A stretch of 33,318 bases of DNA from Thauera aminoaromatica S2 (GCF_000310185.1 NZ_AMXD01000029.1:1-33318); one strand, 5' to 3'. Counted from the first letter of the stretch, positions 10,301-18,731 are shown. Translations and numbers: made by a program. The notes: generated by a model not told the origin, from the letters alone.

Positions 10301-10985
10301 TCGCGATGCGCGTGTTCCCCACGCCCGTGGGGATGAACCGGAGATGAGCGATGGCTAGAGAGCGCATGAATCGTGTTCCCCACGCCCGTGGGGATGAACC
10401 GGAGTGAGGAAATGGCTGGCGGACTGCTGATGCGTGTTCCCCACGCCCGTGGGGATGAACCGTCCGAGCCGCCCGCGAGGCGGCAGGGCTCACCGTGTTC
10501 CCCACGCCCGTGGGGATGAACCGACGAAGAAGCCGAGGCTCATCATCATGCGTGGGTGTTCCCCACGCCCGTGGGGATGAACCGAGCTTGCGCGGGTCGA
10601 ACAGGGCGAGGCGCGCGTGTTCCCCACGCCCGTGGGGATGAACCGGTGCCGGTATGAGCTTCGCCCGCCAGATCGACGTGTTCCCCACGCCCGTGGGGAT
10701 GAACCGCGCACCAGGGGCGTCGCGCCCCGATGGTTTTCGTGTTCCCCACGCCCGTGGGGATGAACCGCCCGAGAGATCCGCCTTTGCCAGCGCCGCCGGG
10801 TGTTCCCCACGCCCGTGGGGATGAACCGGTGGTGGTGGCGCCATCGGCGCCGGCCACGACGTGTTCCCCACGCCCGTGGGGATGAACCGCGCGACCACGT
10901 CACCCTCGCAGACGTCATGGCGTGTTCCCCACGCCCGTGGGGATGAACCGTGCCGTGCGGCCGATCCTAGCTCGACGGCCAGGTG
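7382..10985 (+). CRISPR. Type I-E CRISPR array, leader-proximal part: 59 repeats
   Basis: 59 complete 29-nt repeats at a 61-nt period. Each starts GTGTTCCCCACG and ends CGTGGGGATGAACCG; the palindrome CCCCACG/CGTGGGG forms the Cas6e hairpin and ATGAACCG would be the 5' handle. Spacers are 32 nt, except two of 33 nt at 8143-8175 and 9486-9518. The repeats are otherwise uniform. Only the last base varies: T in the repeat starting at 8053 and A in the one starting at 9274. The direction (same strand as cas genes, leader at 7293-7381) is set by the repeat end ATGAACCG. The array is interrupted after the GTG of repeat 60 (10983-10985) by an IS21-family element. Perfect repeats and absence of visible duplicates point to long-active acquisition. 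Confidence 0.98.
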
Positions 10986-11045
10986 TGTCAAGCGACACGA
11001 AGATTTAACCCCCTGACGACATCTGGAATTGACCCCCTGGGTTAA

Positions 11046-11834
11046 TCAACTCTCCGACGTGATCGGGGTGGGGGCAGCGGCCTTCTGCAGAAGGCCGCTG
11101 CGGCGCTTGTCGCGCAGCCGGTAGCTGTCGCCCCTAATTGTGATGACCTGGCTGTGATGCAGCAGCCGATCGAGGATGGCGGTAGCGGCCACCGCGTCGC
11201 CGAACACCTGCCCCCACTCGCCAACGGGCCGGTTGCTGGTGATCAGCATGCTGGCCCGCTCGTAGCGTCGCGACACCAGCTGGAAGAACAGGTGCGCAGC
11301 GGCCGGCTCGAGCGGCAGGTAGCCCAGCTCATCGATGATCAGCAGCTTGGGCTTGGAGAGCTGCAGCAGCTTCTCCTCGAGCCGTCCGTCGGCGTGCGCC
11401 TTCGTGAGCCCGGCCATCAGCGCCGCTGCCGAGGTGAAGAGCACCGTGTAGCCGCGATCCACCGCTTCGCGCCCGAGGGCGACCGCCAGGTGCGTCTTGC
11501 CTACGCCCGGCGGACCGAGCAGCAGCAGGGCCTGACCGTGCCCGATCCAGCGACCGGAGGACAGATCCCGGATCTGCCCTGGATCGATCGAGGGCTGCGC
11601 GTCGAAGTCGAAGCCTTCGAGCGTGCGCACGCACGGGAAACGGGCGAGCTTCATGCCCATCTGGATGCGTCGGGTGTCGCGCCGGGCGACCTCGCGCTCG
11701 GCCAGGAAGAGCAGCGCTTCGCGCAGTGTCATCTGCGCCCGGCTGGCTTCGTCGAGCAGGCTGTCGAGCTGGTCGCGGATCGCCGTGAGCCGCAGCCGGG
11801 TGAGCAGTTCGTCGAGTCGGTCGGCATCGATCAT
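11046..11834 (-). CDS. istB: IstB, transposition helper ATPase of element A
   Basis: AAA+ ATPase related to DnaC that works with IstA in IS21-type transposition. It has 262 residues, normal for IstB. Walker A is GPPGVGKTHLAVALG and Walker B LLIIDELGYLPLE, followed by SMLITSNRPVGEW (sensor 1 region). The start codon overlaps the istA stop (ATGA at 11831-11834 in reverse), so the two are translationally coupled. It looks complete. Confidence 0.93.
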   Translation of the reverse strand: MIDADRLDELLTRLRLTAIRDQLDSLLDEASRAQMTLREALLFLAEREVARRDTRRIQMGMKLARFPCVRTLEGFDFDAQPSIDPGQIRDLSSGRWIGHGQALLLLGPPGVGKTHLAVALGREAVDRGYTVLFTSAAALMAGLTKAHADGRLEEKLLQLSKPKLLIIDELGYLPLEPAAAHLFFQLVSRRYERASMLITSNRPVGEWGQVFGDAVAATAILDRLLHHSQVITIRGDSYRLRDKRRSGLLQKAAAPTPITSES

Positions 11835-13114
11835 CACCAGCCTCCTCCGACGAGCGCTTCGTACTCGGCCAGCGGACGCAGCAGCGCATCGGTGGGCGGC
11901 GGCGCCTCGATCTGGGCCGGCGGCAGCGACCCACCCAGCAGGTGGCTGCGCTCGATGCTGCGACCGCGACTGCCGGCGAGCTCCGCATGGCGGGCGACTT
12001 CCTCGCCGGCGTACTCGACCACCACGGTGTCGGCGCTGACCACGACCGTCACCGTCTCGCCAATCAGCCGCCACGGCACGCTGTAGGCGTTGGTGTCGAG
12101 CTCGATGCAGCCCTCCGCATTGACTCGGCGCACGAGCTCGCGCACCTGCAGGAAGGGGGCGATCCCGGCAACCGGACGCAGGTGTTCACGCTCCAAGTCG
12201 AAGCGCTCAGCGGGCGTGACACCGGTCGTACCGTGGATGCGCACATCGGCCACCTCGCGCTGCCAGCGCGCCAGGTGCGCCTCCATCGCCGTCCAGCTCT
12301 CGAAAGCATGGCCGGCGATGGCGTTCTTCTTCACGTAGCCCACGCCGTTCTCGGTCTTGCCCTTGGTGCGCGCGCGAAACGGCGCGCACGCCTTGGCACG
12401 GATATCCCAGTGCCGGCAGAACGCCTCGAAGCGGCTGTTGAGTCGGACCTGGCGCGTCTGCGTGTCGTGTTTGTCGACCAGCGCCTTGGCGTTGTCGATG
12501 AGCAGCGTCTGCGGCCGTCCGCCGAAGTGGACAAACGCCGCCTCGATCCCAGCGAACCACGCACTCTGGCGCTCGTGCCGGAACGCGCACGCAAATCCCC
12601 GGCGCGAATAGCCCAGCGTCGCCACGAACAGGAACACTCGCACCGACTCGCCGCCGATCAGCACACGTGTCTGGCCGAAGTCGATCTGCATCTGTTCGCC
12701 CGGTCCGGTCTCGAAGCGGATCGTCGCACGGCGACTCGCCTCCAGTTCCTGGCGGAACCCTCGACACGCGCGCTCGACCGTGCGCAGGCTCGTCTCGATC
12801 CCCAATTCCTTGCTCAACTGCTGACGCACCACGTCGCAGTTGCCCCGGTGCTGCAGGAAACGCTCCCGCAGCCATGCGTCGTGACCGCCCAGCACGCTGG
12901 CACGCTGCGGCTGCCGGTACGCCACCGGCCCGCCCGCGTTCAGATACCGCCGCACCGTGTTGCGCGCGATGCCCAGCGCCTTCGCAATCCGCTTCGCACC
13001 CCAGCCCGATTGCCCCAACCGAACGATCGTCGTGACCGCCTCCGGCTCCAACATCTCCTGCACTCCGCAAACCAGACGGCGTACAGGATTCACCTCGATG
13101 TGCTTCGTTTCCAA
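11834..13114 (-). CDS. istA: IstA, DDE transposase of element A
   Basis: IS21-family transposase of 426 residues. The N-terminal HTH is IVRLGQSGWGAKRIAKALG, near residues 31-49. The DDE catalytic core follows: Asp in GEQMQIDFGQTR, Asp in QTLLIDNAKAL, and Glu in KGKTENGVGYV. The C-terminal beta-barrel contains ELDTNAYSVPWRLIGE. Shorter than the ~500 residues of some IstA subgroups but with all key residues, so probably functional. ATG 13114 lies 73 nt inside the right end of the element. Confidence 0.92.
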   Translation of the reverse strand: METKHIEVNPVRRLVCGVQEMLEPEAVTTIVRLGQSGWGAKRIAKALGIARNTVRRYLNAGGPVAYRQPQRASVLGGHDAWLRERFLQHRGNCDVVRQQLSKELGIETSLRTVERACRGFRQELEASRRATIRFETGPGEQMQIDFGQTRVLIGGESVRVFLFVATLGYSRRGFACAFRHERQSAWFAGIEAAFVHFGGRPQTLLIDNAKALVDKHDTQTRQVRLNSRFEAFCRHWDIRAKACAPFRARTKGKTENGVGYVKKNAIAGHAFESWTAMEAHLARWQREVADVRIHGTTGVTPAERFDLEREHLRPVAGIAPFLQVRELVRRVNAEGCIELDTNAYSVPWRLIGETVTVVVSADTVVVEYAGEEVARHAELAGSRGRSIERSHLLGGSLPPAQIEAPPPTDALLRPLAEYEALVGGGW

Positions 13115-13189
13115 TGATGGCCTCCTCGCGAACGAGGGGGTCAGTTCCTCGTGTCGCTAGGGGGTCAATTTACGGTGTCGCCTGACAAG

Positions 13190-13786
13190 GTGTTCCCCAC
13201 GCCCGTGGGGATGAACCGCGTTCCTGGAGCACGTCGACGTCACTGGCGGCGTGTTCCCCACGCCCGTGGGGATGAACCGAGGCGGTGGCGCTGTGGAACG
13301 GGGCGGCGGTGGTGTTCCCCACGCCCGTGGGGATGAACCGGTTGCTTGCGGCTGCGGGCGGAACGTCCCACTGTGTTCCCCACGCCCGTGGGGATGAACC
13401 GTTGCCGTTGTTTCCGGTGGCGGACTTAATCTGGTGTTCCCCACGCCCGTGGGGATGAACCGACGAACGCAGCCCCGACACCAGCGGAATGACGGTGTTC
13501 CCCACGCCCGTGGGGATGAACCGCTCACAGGCATGACCGACCCTTCCGACGCAACGTGTTCCCCACGCCCGTGGGGATGAACCGCCGACGTTTCGAGAAC
13601 TGCAGATGCTGCGCAGGTGTTCCCCACGCCCGTGGGGATGAACCGCGCGCGCACGTCTTGCGGATGAACTCGGCCTGGTGTTCCCCACGCCCGTGGGGAT
13701 GAACCGTCGGACGCCGAGCACGTGGCCGCCGGCACGCAGTGTTCCCCACGCCCGTGGGGATGAACCGGGGCCGGACACGTACAAGG
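13190..13786 (+). CRISPR. Type I-E CRISPR array, leader-distal part: 10 repeats, truncated end
   Basis: Continuation of the same array after element A: 10 full repeats starting at 13190, 13251, 13312, 13373, 13434, 13495, 13556, 13617, 13678 and 13739, with nine 32-nt spacers. The repeat sequence is the same as upstream, with no decay. After the last repeat only 19 nt of a spacer (13768-13786) remain before the TG end of element B. The true distal end of the array is therefore missing. Confidence 0.97.
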
Positions 13787-13950
13787 TGTGCGTATTCCGA
13801 CCCATCGTGACCGCCCATTCCGAGAAGGGTGTGACCGGTGATTCCGAGGTCGTGACCGGCGATTCCGATTTGATCGTGACCGATTCAGGCCGCCGTCGGA
13901 ATCACCGGTCACGTTGTCGGAATCGTCGGTCACGATCAGATCGGAACGGC
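13787..13950 (+). repeat. Multiple terminal repeats of element B
   Basis: Several copies of a unit with ATTCCGA followed after a variable gap by GTGACCG: near 13793, 13819, 13843 and 13864 on the plus strand. Inverted copies (CGGAATC...GGTCAC) follow near 13896-13933. Repeated terminal binding sites are typical of IS21 transposase ends. The inverted copies just upstream of istA make a large potential hairpin. Confidence 0.7.
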
Positions 13951-15115
13951 CTGTGCGGCCAGCGTGGCAACCATCCTTGTCACGGCTACCCTCGCGCGCT
14001 TTGCGCGGAGCGAAGGGATGCCGGCGGAGCGGATTGCCATGCACAAGATCAAGGAGCTGTTACGGCTCAAGTACGACTGCGCGCTCTCGCATGAGCGCAT
14101 CGCGCGCGCGCTGTCGATCTCCAAGGGCGTCGTCGCCAAGTATTTGAAGGCGGCCGAGGCCAGCGGCGTGGGCTGGGCCGAGCTGGCGGCGGCCGACGAG
14201 GCGCGCTTGCGTGCACTGCTGGGCGGGACGCCGCGTCCGCGCGGGACGGCGGTGGGCTACCGGATGCCCGATCTCGCCGGTGTCCATCAAGGCCTCAAGC
14301 GCAAGAACGTCACCCTCGCACTGCTGTGGGAGGAGTACGTCCAGGCGACGGCCGGGCCGACCTACCAGTATTCGCGCTTCTGCGACCTCTACCGGGACTT
14401 CGCCAAGGGCCTCAAGCGCTCGATGCGCCAGGTGCACCGCGCCGGCGAGAAGCTCTTCATCGACTACGCGGGCGACACGGTGCCGATCGTCGACGCCGAG
14501 ACCGGCGAGATTTCTCGGGCGCAGATCTTCGTGGCCGTGCTCGGGGCCTCGAACTACACCTTCGCCTGCGCCACCGCCACGCAGTCGCAGGCCGACTGGC
14601 TGGGGGCGCTGGGGCGGGCGCTGCGATTCATCGGCGGCGTGCCCGAGCTGATCGTCCCCGACAACACCCGCTCCATGGTCGGCGAACCGGACCGCTACGC
14701 GCCGCAACTGCAGCGCACCACTGCCGAGTTCGCCCAGCACTACGGTGTGGCGATCCTGCCCGCACGCCCCTACAAGCCGCAGGACAAGAGCAAGGTGGAG
14801 GTGGGCGTACAGATCGTGCAGCGCTGGATCCTGGCGCGCCTGCGGCACCGGCGCTTCTTCTCGCTGGCCGAGCTCGACGTGGCCATCGCCGAGCTGCTCG
14901 AGGATCTCAACGCACGCTCCTTCCAGCGCCTGCCCGGCAATCGTCGCAGCGCCTTCGAGACGCTCGACCAGCCGGCGCTGCGTGCGCTGCCCGCCACGCC
15001 GTTCCAGTTCGCCCAGTGGAAGAAGGCCAAGCCCAACATCGACTATCACGTCGAGTTCGACGGCCACTACTACAGCGTGCCCCACGCGCTGGTCGGGCAG
15101 GTGTTGCCGGCTCCC
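13787..15115 (+). mobile_element. IS21-family element B, right end missing
   Basis: Left-hand 1.33 kb of an IS21-family element different from A, C and D. It begins TGTGCGTATTCCGACCC inside a CRISPR spacer. It is truncated at 15115 by the end of element C, losing the last part of istA, all of istB and the right terminus. No continuation of its istA is found on the far side of element C (18471 onward), so sequence has been deleted as well as interrupted. Confidence 0.85.
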
Positions 15116-15118
15116 TGA
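14018..15118 (+). pseudogene. istA: istA of element B, 3'-truncated
   Basis: IS21-family DDE transposase missing its C-terminus. ATG 14018 is chosen because GGAGCGAAGGG precedes it and MPAERIAMHKIKELLRLKY is the usual start for this subgroup; an in-frame upstream ATG at 13964 is less likely. The HTH (LSHERIARALSISKGVVAKYL) and catalytic residues are present: Asp in KLFIDYAGDTV, Asp in LIVPDNTRSM, Glu in KSKVEVGVQIV. The frame ends at a TGA (15116-15118) supplied by the end of element C, just after FDGHYYSVPHALVGQ, about 366 residues against about 500. The fragment keeps the catalytic core but no IstB partner. Confidence 0.9.
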
Positions 15119-15183
15119 TTCCGCACAAATCTGGCGTCGTTAAACGGCGTCGTCGAGTGGGCGCCGGCGGCGCCGTAAACGGC

Positions 15184-15210
15184 ACGAGGGCCGCGCGCGT
15201 CGGCCCTCGT
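15184..15210 (-). terminator. Perfect hairpin after the element C gene cluster
   Basis: ACGAGGGCCG (15184-15193) and CGGCCCTCGT (15201-15210) form a 10-bp perfect stem with a 7-nt loop. It lies 22 nt past the stop of the last small ORF on the minus strand. There is no strong T-run after it, so it may be a weak or factor-assisted terminator or an insulating hairpin. Confidence 0.5.
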
Positions 15211-15231
15211 TGTGCTGGGGGCGCGGCTCGA

Positions 15232-15443
15232 TCAGAACGACGGATCGTCGAACGGCAGCTCGGCCTGCGTGAGGCGATCCTGTCGGTAGTGCTCGAGCAG
15301 GGCGAGCTCGTAGTGCGCCCAGATGCGCTCGCGCAGATCGTCGAGCAGCTCGATCACGGCCCGGGCCTGCCGGGCGTCCAGTCGGCGTCGATGAGCAGGT
15401 CCAGGCCGCGCAGCAGCCCGGACGGCGGGTGGTCGGTCTTCAT
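15232..15443 (-). pseudogene. Small accessory ORF of element C, apparent frameshift
   Basis: Starts at ATG 15443, overlapping the istB stop (ATGA), and begins MKTDHPPSGLLRGLDLLID. The frame stops early after ADWTPGRPGP (stop at 15354-15356). In the neighbouring frame the reading continues QARAVIELLDDLRERIWAHY and on to PFDDPSF with a stop at 15232-15234. Adding one C in the run ACGCCCGG would join the two as DWTP-RQARAVIELL, giving about 70 residues. I believe proteins of this kind accompany other IS21-family elements of this subgroup, but the function is unknown. The reading could also be a sequencing error in a C/G run. Confidence 0.6.
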
Positions 15444-16198
15444 GCGGGACTCCGTGCGGATTTGCGTTTGCGGGCGTTGGTGGCGGCGCGCTCCTGGGCT
15501 TCCTTGTGGCGCCAGGACGGGCCCTTGAGGGCGATGATCTCGGCGTGATGGACCAGGCGGTCGATGAGCGCGACCACGCAGGCGGCGTTGGGGAACACCT
15601 CGGACCATTCGGCGAAGGACTTGTTGGTGGTGATGAGGGTGCTCTTTTTCTCGTGGCGACGGCTGATGAGCTCGAAGAGCAGATCGGCGTGGCGGTTCGA
15701 GTAGGAGAGGTAGCCGACCTCGTCGATCACCAGGAGCGTGGGGCTGGCGTAGTGGCGCAGGCGGCGGCGCAGCGCCGAGTCGGAGTCGAGCGCGGCGAGC
15801 TCGCCCAGGAGCTGGCCGGCGGTGGTGAAGAGCACGGTGTGCCCGCGCAGCACCGCCTGGTGGGCGATGTTCTGCGCGATGGTGGTCTTGCCGAGCCCGG
15901 AGGGGCCGACCAGCAAGGCGTTGGTGGCGGTCTCGAGGAAGCCGAGCGTCATCAGCTCGGCGATGGCGGCCTGGTCGCACTGCTCGGGCCAGCGCCAGTC
16001 GAAGTCGGCCAGCGGCTTGAAGCGGCCGATGTGCGCGCAGCGCGCCCGGCGCTCGAGTGAGCGTCGGGCGCGCTCGGTCTCCTCCCACTCGATGAGCGGG
16101 GCGATCCACGGTGCCTGGGCGCATTCGGTCCAGTGGCTCACCACACCATGCAGTTGCAGCGCGCGGGCGCGCGCGAGCAGCGGTTCAGGCGTCGTCAT
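15440..16198 (-). CDS. istB: IstB, helper ATPase of element C
   Basis: 252-residue AAA+ ATPase of the IstB/DnaC type. It begins [19 protein letters not shown]. Walker A is VGPSGLGKTTIAQNIAHQA and Walker B LLVIDEVGYLSYS; STLITTNKSFAEWSEVF is the sensor-1 region. Start 16198 is chosen over the longer upstream frame (16255) because it fits the family start and a GGAGGACGACC purine-rich site lies just upstream on the minus strand. It overlaps the end of istA by 14 nt. The C-terminus is basic (ARKRKSARSPA). Confidence 0.92.
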   Translation of the reverse strand: MTTPEPLLARARALQLHGVVSHWTECAQAPWIAPLIEWEETERARRSLERRARCAHIGRFKPLADFDWRWPEQCDQAAIAELMTLGFLETATNALLVGPSGLGKTTIAQNIAHQAVLRGHTVLFTTAGQLLGELAALDSDSALRRRLRHYASPTLLVIDEVGYLSYSNRHADLLFELISRRHEKKSTLITTNKSFAEWSEVFPNAACVVALIDRLVHHAEIIALKGPSWRHKEAQERAATNARKRKSARSPA

Positions 16199-17675
16199 GG
16201 TCGTCCTCCAGCAGGCGGTCGTAGCCGGCCAAGGGGTGGGCGCGCACGGTGACATCGCGCGTCTTCAGATGCGCGGGTAGCGGCACGCCCAGCGGCGGGG
16301 GCGCCTCGCGCCGGCGCTCGAGCGCCAGGCGTACCGCGTTGGGATGCGGCACGCCGCGCGCGAGTGCTTCGTCGACGGCGACGGCCAGTTCGCCCGCCCC
16401 GTAGCGATCGAGCAGGTCGGTGAGCGCGCGCGTGGTGCGCCCGAGCGGCTCACCGCGCTCGGCGGCCTGGGCGAGCAGCGCCTGGCAGGCCGGCACGGCC
16501 GCCGTCAGGCGGTCGGTGGCGCGGTGGGCGCGGGCCGCGTGCTTGTGCGCGACGAGCGCCTCGAGGTGCGCGGCACACTCGATCTGCTGGCGGCGGTCGT
16601 AGCTGCGCGCGTGGGTGGCGATGACGTCCTCGCCGTCGAGGATGCGCACCCGCAGCGGGTCGGCGCACACGGTGAGGGGGCGCCGCACATGGGTGTGGGG
16701 GATCGAGTAGTCGTTCAGATCGAAGCGCACGTACGGGGTCTTGCCCGCCGACACCGCGCGCAGCTCGTCGGTCGGGAACGGCGCCTCGGGCCGCGCGAGC
16801 AAGCGCTCGCGCTCGGCCGCGAAGGCCTCGGCCACCGTCATCGAGGCGTCCTCGGGGCAGCTCCGCGCACCGGCGGCGCCCTCGCACCAGGCCTGGGCCT
16901 GCGCGTTCAGGTCGTCCAGATCGGCAAAGGGGCGCCCGGCGAAGAAGGCCTCGCGCACGTAGCGGATCGCGCGCTCGACGCGCCCCTTCTCGTTGCCGCG
17001 CGCCACCGCCACCGGGCGCGGCTCGAAGCGGTAGTGGCCGGCGAGCGCGAGCAAGGTGGGATGGAAACGGATCGCGTTGCCGCAGCGCTCGAGCACGGCG
17101 CTCTTCAGATTGTCGTAGAGGGCGATGCGCGGCACCGCCCCCCAGTGCGCGAAGGCGCCCACGTGACCGCGCAGGAAGTTCTCCATGCGTGCATCGAGGA
17201 AGAAGCGTAGATAGAGCTGGCGCGACCACGACAGCACCATCACGAAGGCCATCAGCGGACGGCGCGCGCGCCCGATCGTCAGGTGCCCGAAGTGCCCCCA
17301 GCCGACCTGGGCCTGCTCGCCGGGCAGGGTGCGTAGCCGCAGATAGGCCTCGGCGCTCGGGCGCGGGCGGTGGCGGGCGATCAGGTGGCGGAAGTGATCG
17401 GGGCGCCCGGGGTAACCGTGCGCGCGCACCATGTCGTAGAGCCGCGCGGCCGTCAGGCGCGGAAACTGGGCCAGCGTGTCGTGGATGAAGGGCAGATAGG
17501 GGTCGATCGCCGAGGCGCGCTGCACGGCGCCGTGCCGGGGCAGACCGGCTTGGGTGAGCACGCGCGCGACGGTGTCGCGGTGCAGCCCGAGCTGCCCGGC
17601 GATGGTGCCGATGCGCCAGCGCTCGGCGTGGTAGTAGCGCAGGATCTGCGCTTCGTGTTCAGGGGACAGGGCCAT
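16185..17675 (-). CDS. istA: IstA of element C, first catalytic Asp replaced by Gly
   Basis: 496-residue IS21-family transposase, full length for this subgroup. The N-terminal HTH ([21 protein letters not shown], around residues 20-40) precedes the DDE core. The position that normally holds the first catalytic Asp reads [14 protein letters not shown]: residue 125 is Gly, codon GGC at 17303-17301, whereas relatives have AQVDWGHFG. The second Asp ([10 protein letters not shown]) and the Glu ([14 protein letters not shown]) are present. If the base is correct, this transposase should be catalytically dead. The stop overlaps istB and the start overlaps the end of the upstream Cys-rich ORF. Confidence 0.9.
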   Translation of the reverse strand: MALSPEHEAQILRYYHAERWRIGTIAGQLGLHRDTVARVLTQAGLPRHGAVQRASAIDPYLPFIHDTLAQFPRLTAARLYDMVRAHGYPGRPDHFRHLIARHRPRPSAEAYLRLRTLPGEQAQVGWGHFGHLTIGRARRPLMAFVMVLSWSRQLYLRFFLDARMENFLRGHVGAFAHWGAVPRIALYDNLKSAVLERCGNAIRFHPTLLALAGHYRFEPRPVAVARGNEKGRVERAIRYVREAFFAGRPFADLDDLNAQAQAWCEGAAGARSCPEDASMTVAEAFAAERERLLARPEAPFPTDELRAVSAGKTPYVRFDLNDYSIPHTHVRRPLTVCADPLRVRILDGEDVIATHARSYDRRQQIECAAHLEALVAHKHAARAHRATDRLTAAVPACQALLAQAAERGEPLGRTTRALTDLLDRYGAGELAVAVDEALARGVPHPNAVRLALERRREAPPPLGVPLPAHLKTRDVTVRAHPLAGYDRLLEDDHDDA

Positions 17676-18090
17676 GGCGGGGCGGACTCCGTTCGGATCG
17701 CGGACAGGGGCGCCGAACCGGGGAGTGCAGGAAGTCCTGACGCACGAACGGGGACAGTGCGCGGTGGCACAGGTGGCACTGCCCGCTCGCGGACGGTACG
17801 GACTCGGGCACGGTCGGCGCAGTCCTCACTTCAACAGGCGGGGCCGGGGGTGGAGAACCCTGATGCGTCACTTCTTGGCGTCGCGCGCGATAGCGGCGCT
17901 GGCGCTGAGCGTGCGCCAGGCGCCCCGGGAAGCTCGCCTGGTAGCGCGTGCCGGCTGCCCGCAGCGAGGCCGCGCGGGCACGCTGGGCGCAGCCGGCGGC
18001 GCAATAGCGCTGCCCCCGATCACAGTGGCTGCAGATCAGCACTGCCGCGCGGCACGCGGCACAGAGATAGCGTCGTCCGGTCGACTCCAT
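17659..18090 (-). CDS. Cys-rich zinc-ribbon-like accessory protein of element C
   Basis: 143-residue ORF directly upstream of istA, overlapping it by 17 nt, so probably in the same transcript. The N-terminus has paired cysteines YLCAACRAAVLICSHCDRG then YCAAGC, a likely zinc-ribbon or knuckle. The middle is basic (GRLAHAQRQRRYRARRQ). A second Cys pair with His, CHLCHRALSPFVRQDFL, follows a proline-rich linker. I recall similar ORFs preceding istA in related IS21-family elements, but no function is established to my knowledge. DNA binding or regulation of transposition is inferred from the Cys and Arg content only. The last 25 residues, where the frame overlaps istA, are low-complexity and may be poorly conserved. 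Confidence 0.6.
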   Translation of the reverse strand: MESTGRRYLCAACRAAVLICSHCDRGQRYCAAGCAQRARAASLRAAGTRYQASFPGRLAHAQRQRRYRARRQEVTHQGSPPPAPPVEVRTAPTVPESVPSASGQCHLCHRALSPFVRQDFLHSPVRRPCPRSERSPPRHGPVP

Positions 18091-18329
18091 GGGCCTTGAG
18101 GCCCGTGGGAGACTCGACGCCAGCGCCCACTTCGTGAAAGACTACGGGCGCAACGACCGCGCAGCCTTGCGCGGGTGCGGGGCGCGACACTGGGGATGAC
18201 TTGGCGGTTTGAGCCGGTGTCGCGCCTGCGTTGCCACAGGCCGAGCCCGATTGTGCGCGCATCGGCCACTCGGGTGCCAAACGCCCTCCCTCCCGATTGC
18301 ACGAACACCCCGCCCGCCATCGGCGCGCC

Positions 18330-18384
18330 GGGGTCAGGGGCGTTTCCAGCCGCCCTACGGGCGCCTTCCAACGCCCCTGACCCC
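18330..18384. repeat. 15-bp perfect inverted repeat with inner hairpin
   Basis: GGGGTCAGGGGCGTT (18330-18344) and AACGCCCCTGACCCC (18370-18384) are perfect reverse complements separated by 25 nt. The spacer itself contains CGCCC/GGGCG. It lies in the 380-nt non-coding right end of element C (18091-18470), upstream of its operon. It could be a cruciform, a block against read-through from flanking DNA, or a regulatory leader. Confidence 0.85.
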
Positions 18385-18731
18385 ATCAAGCAAACAGCCG
18401 CTATCCGCTCACCAGATCAAGGTCATGCTGTGCCGTGCCGGCGGTGGACGCCGGATTTGTGCGGGAATCGACCGCCGTTAACACCACGCCCAAGTACGCA
18501 CTGGACCTACGTCAAGTCCTCGGCCTGAGCCGACGTCCAAGAAGTCCAGCATCAACAGCCGCTCTTCGTCCGAACCGGTCGTGCATTACAATGGGATTAT
18601 TGTCTGAACGACCGCTTGCGTCTGAGCGAAAGATCAGAAGATGCTGATTGTTACCTACGCCCATCTGCGGTCCCAGACGACTTCTGACCATTGCCAACAA
18701 TGAGATTTGATGGAGATGCCGAGGCGATGAC

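Larger units (their letters stand above)
10986..13187 (-). mobile_element. IS21-family element A, inserted in a CRISPR repeat
   Basis: 2202-bp complete element with istA and istB on the minus strand. The ends are TGTCAAGCGACAC on the left and, reverse-complemented, TGTCAGGCGACACC on the right: TG...CA termini. Internal repeats carrying GACCCCCT lie near both ends, as expected for the multiple terminal sites of IS21. It is flanked by a 5-bp direct repeat AGGTG (10981-10985 and 13188-13192), the target duplication. Because the duplication includes the first three bases of the repeat (GTG), the repeat on the right side is whole. Confidence 0.93.
15116..18470 (-). mobile_element. IS21-family element C with accessory ORFs
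   Basis: About 3.36 kb element on the minus strand with gene order zinc-ribbon ORF, istA, istB, small ORF. Left end TGATTCCGCACAAATCTGG at 15116 matches the reverse complement of the right end, CGATTCCCGCACAAATCCGG at about 18470, with one gap and few mismatches, so both ends are assigned. No target duplication is seen between the flanks (GGCTCCC and ACCGCCG), consistent with a deletion or recombination on one side. It is longer than a standard IS21 because of the accessory genes and a 380-nt non-coding right end. Confidence 0.75.

Noticed and set aside
7341-10991. Long open frames on the minus strand across the array, with repeated [18 protein letters not shown] and FIPTGVGNT units
   Set aside because: They are translations of the CRISPR repeat in three frames; the 61-nt period gives the pattern. 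Not genes.
14060-15085. Long frames antisense to istA of element B, and similar ones opposite the other IstA/IstB genes
   Set aside because: High GC third positions leave the complementary strand open; composition is biased and no family is recognisable.
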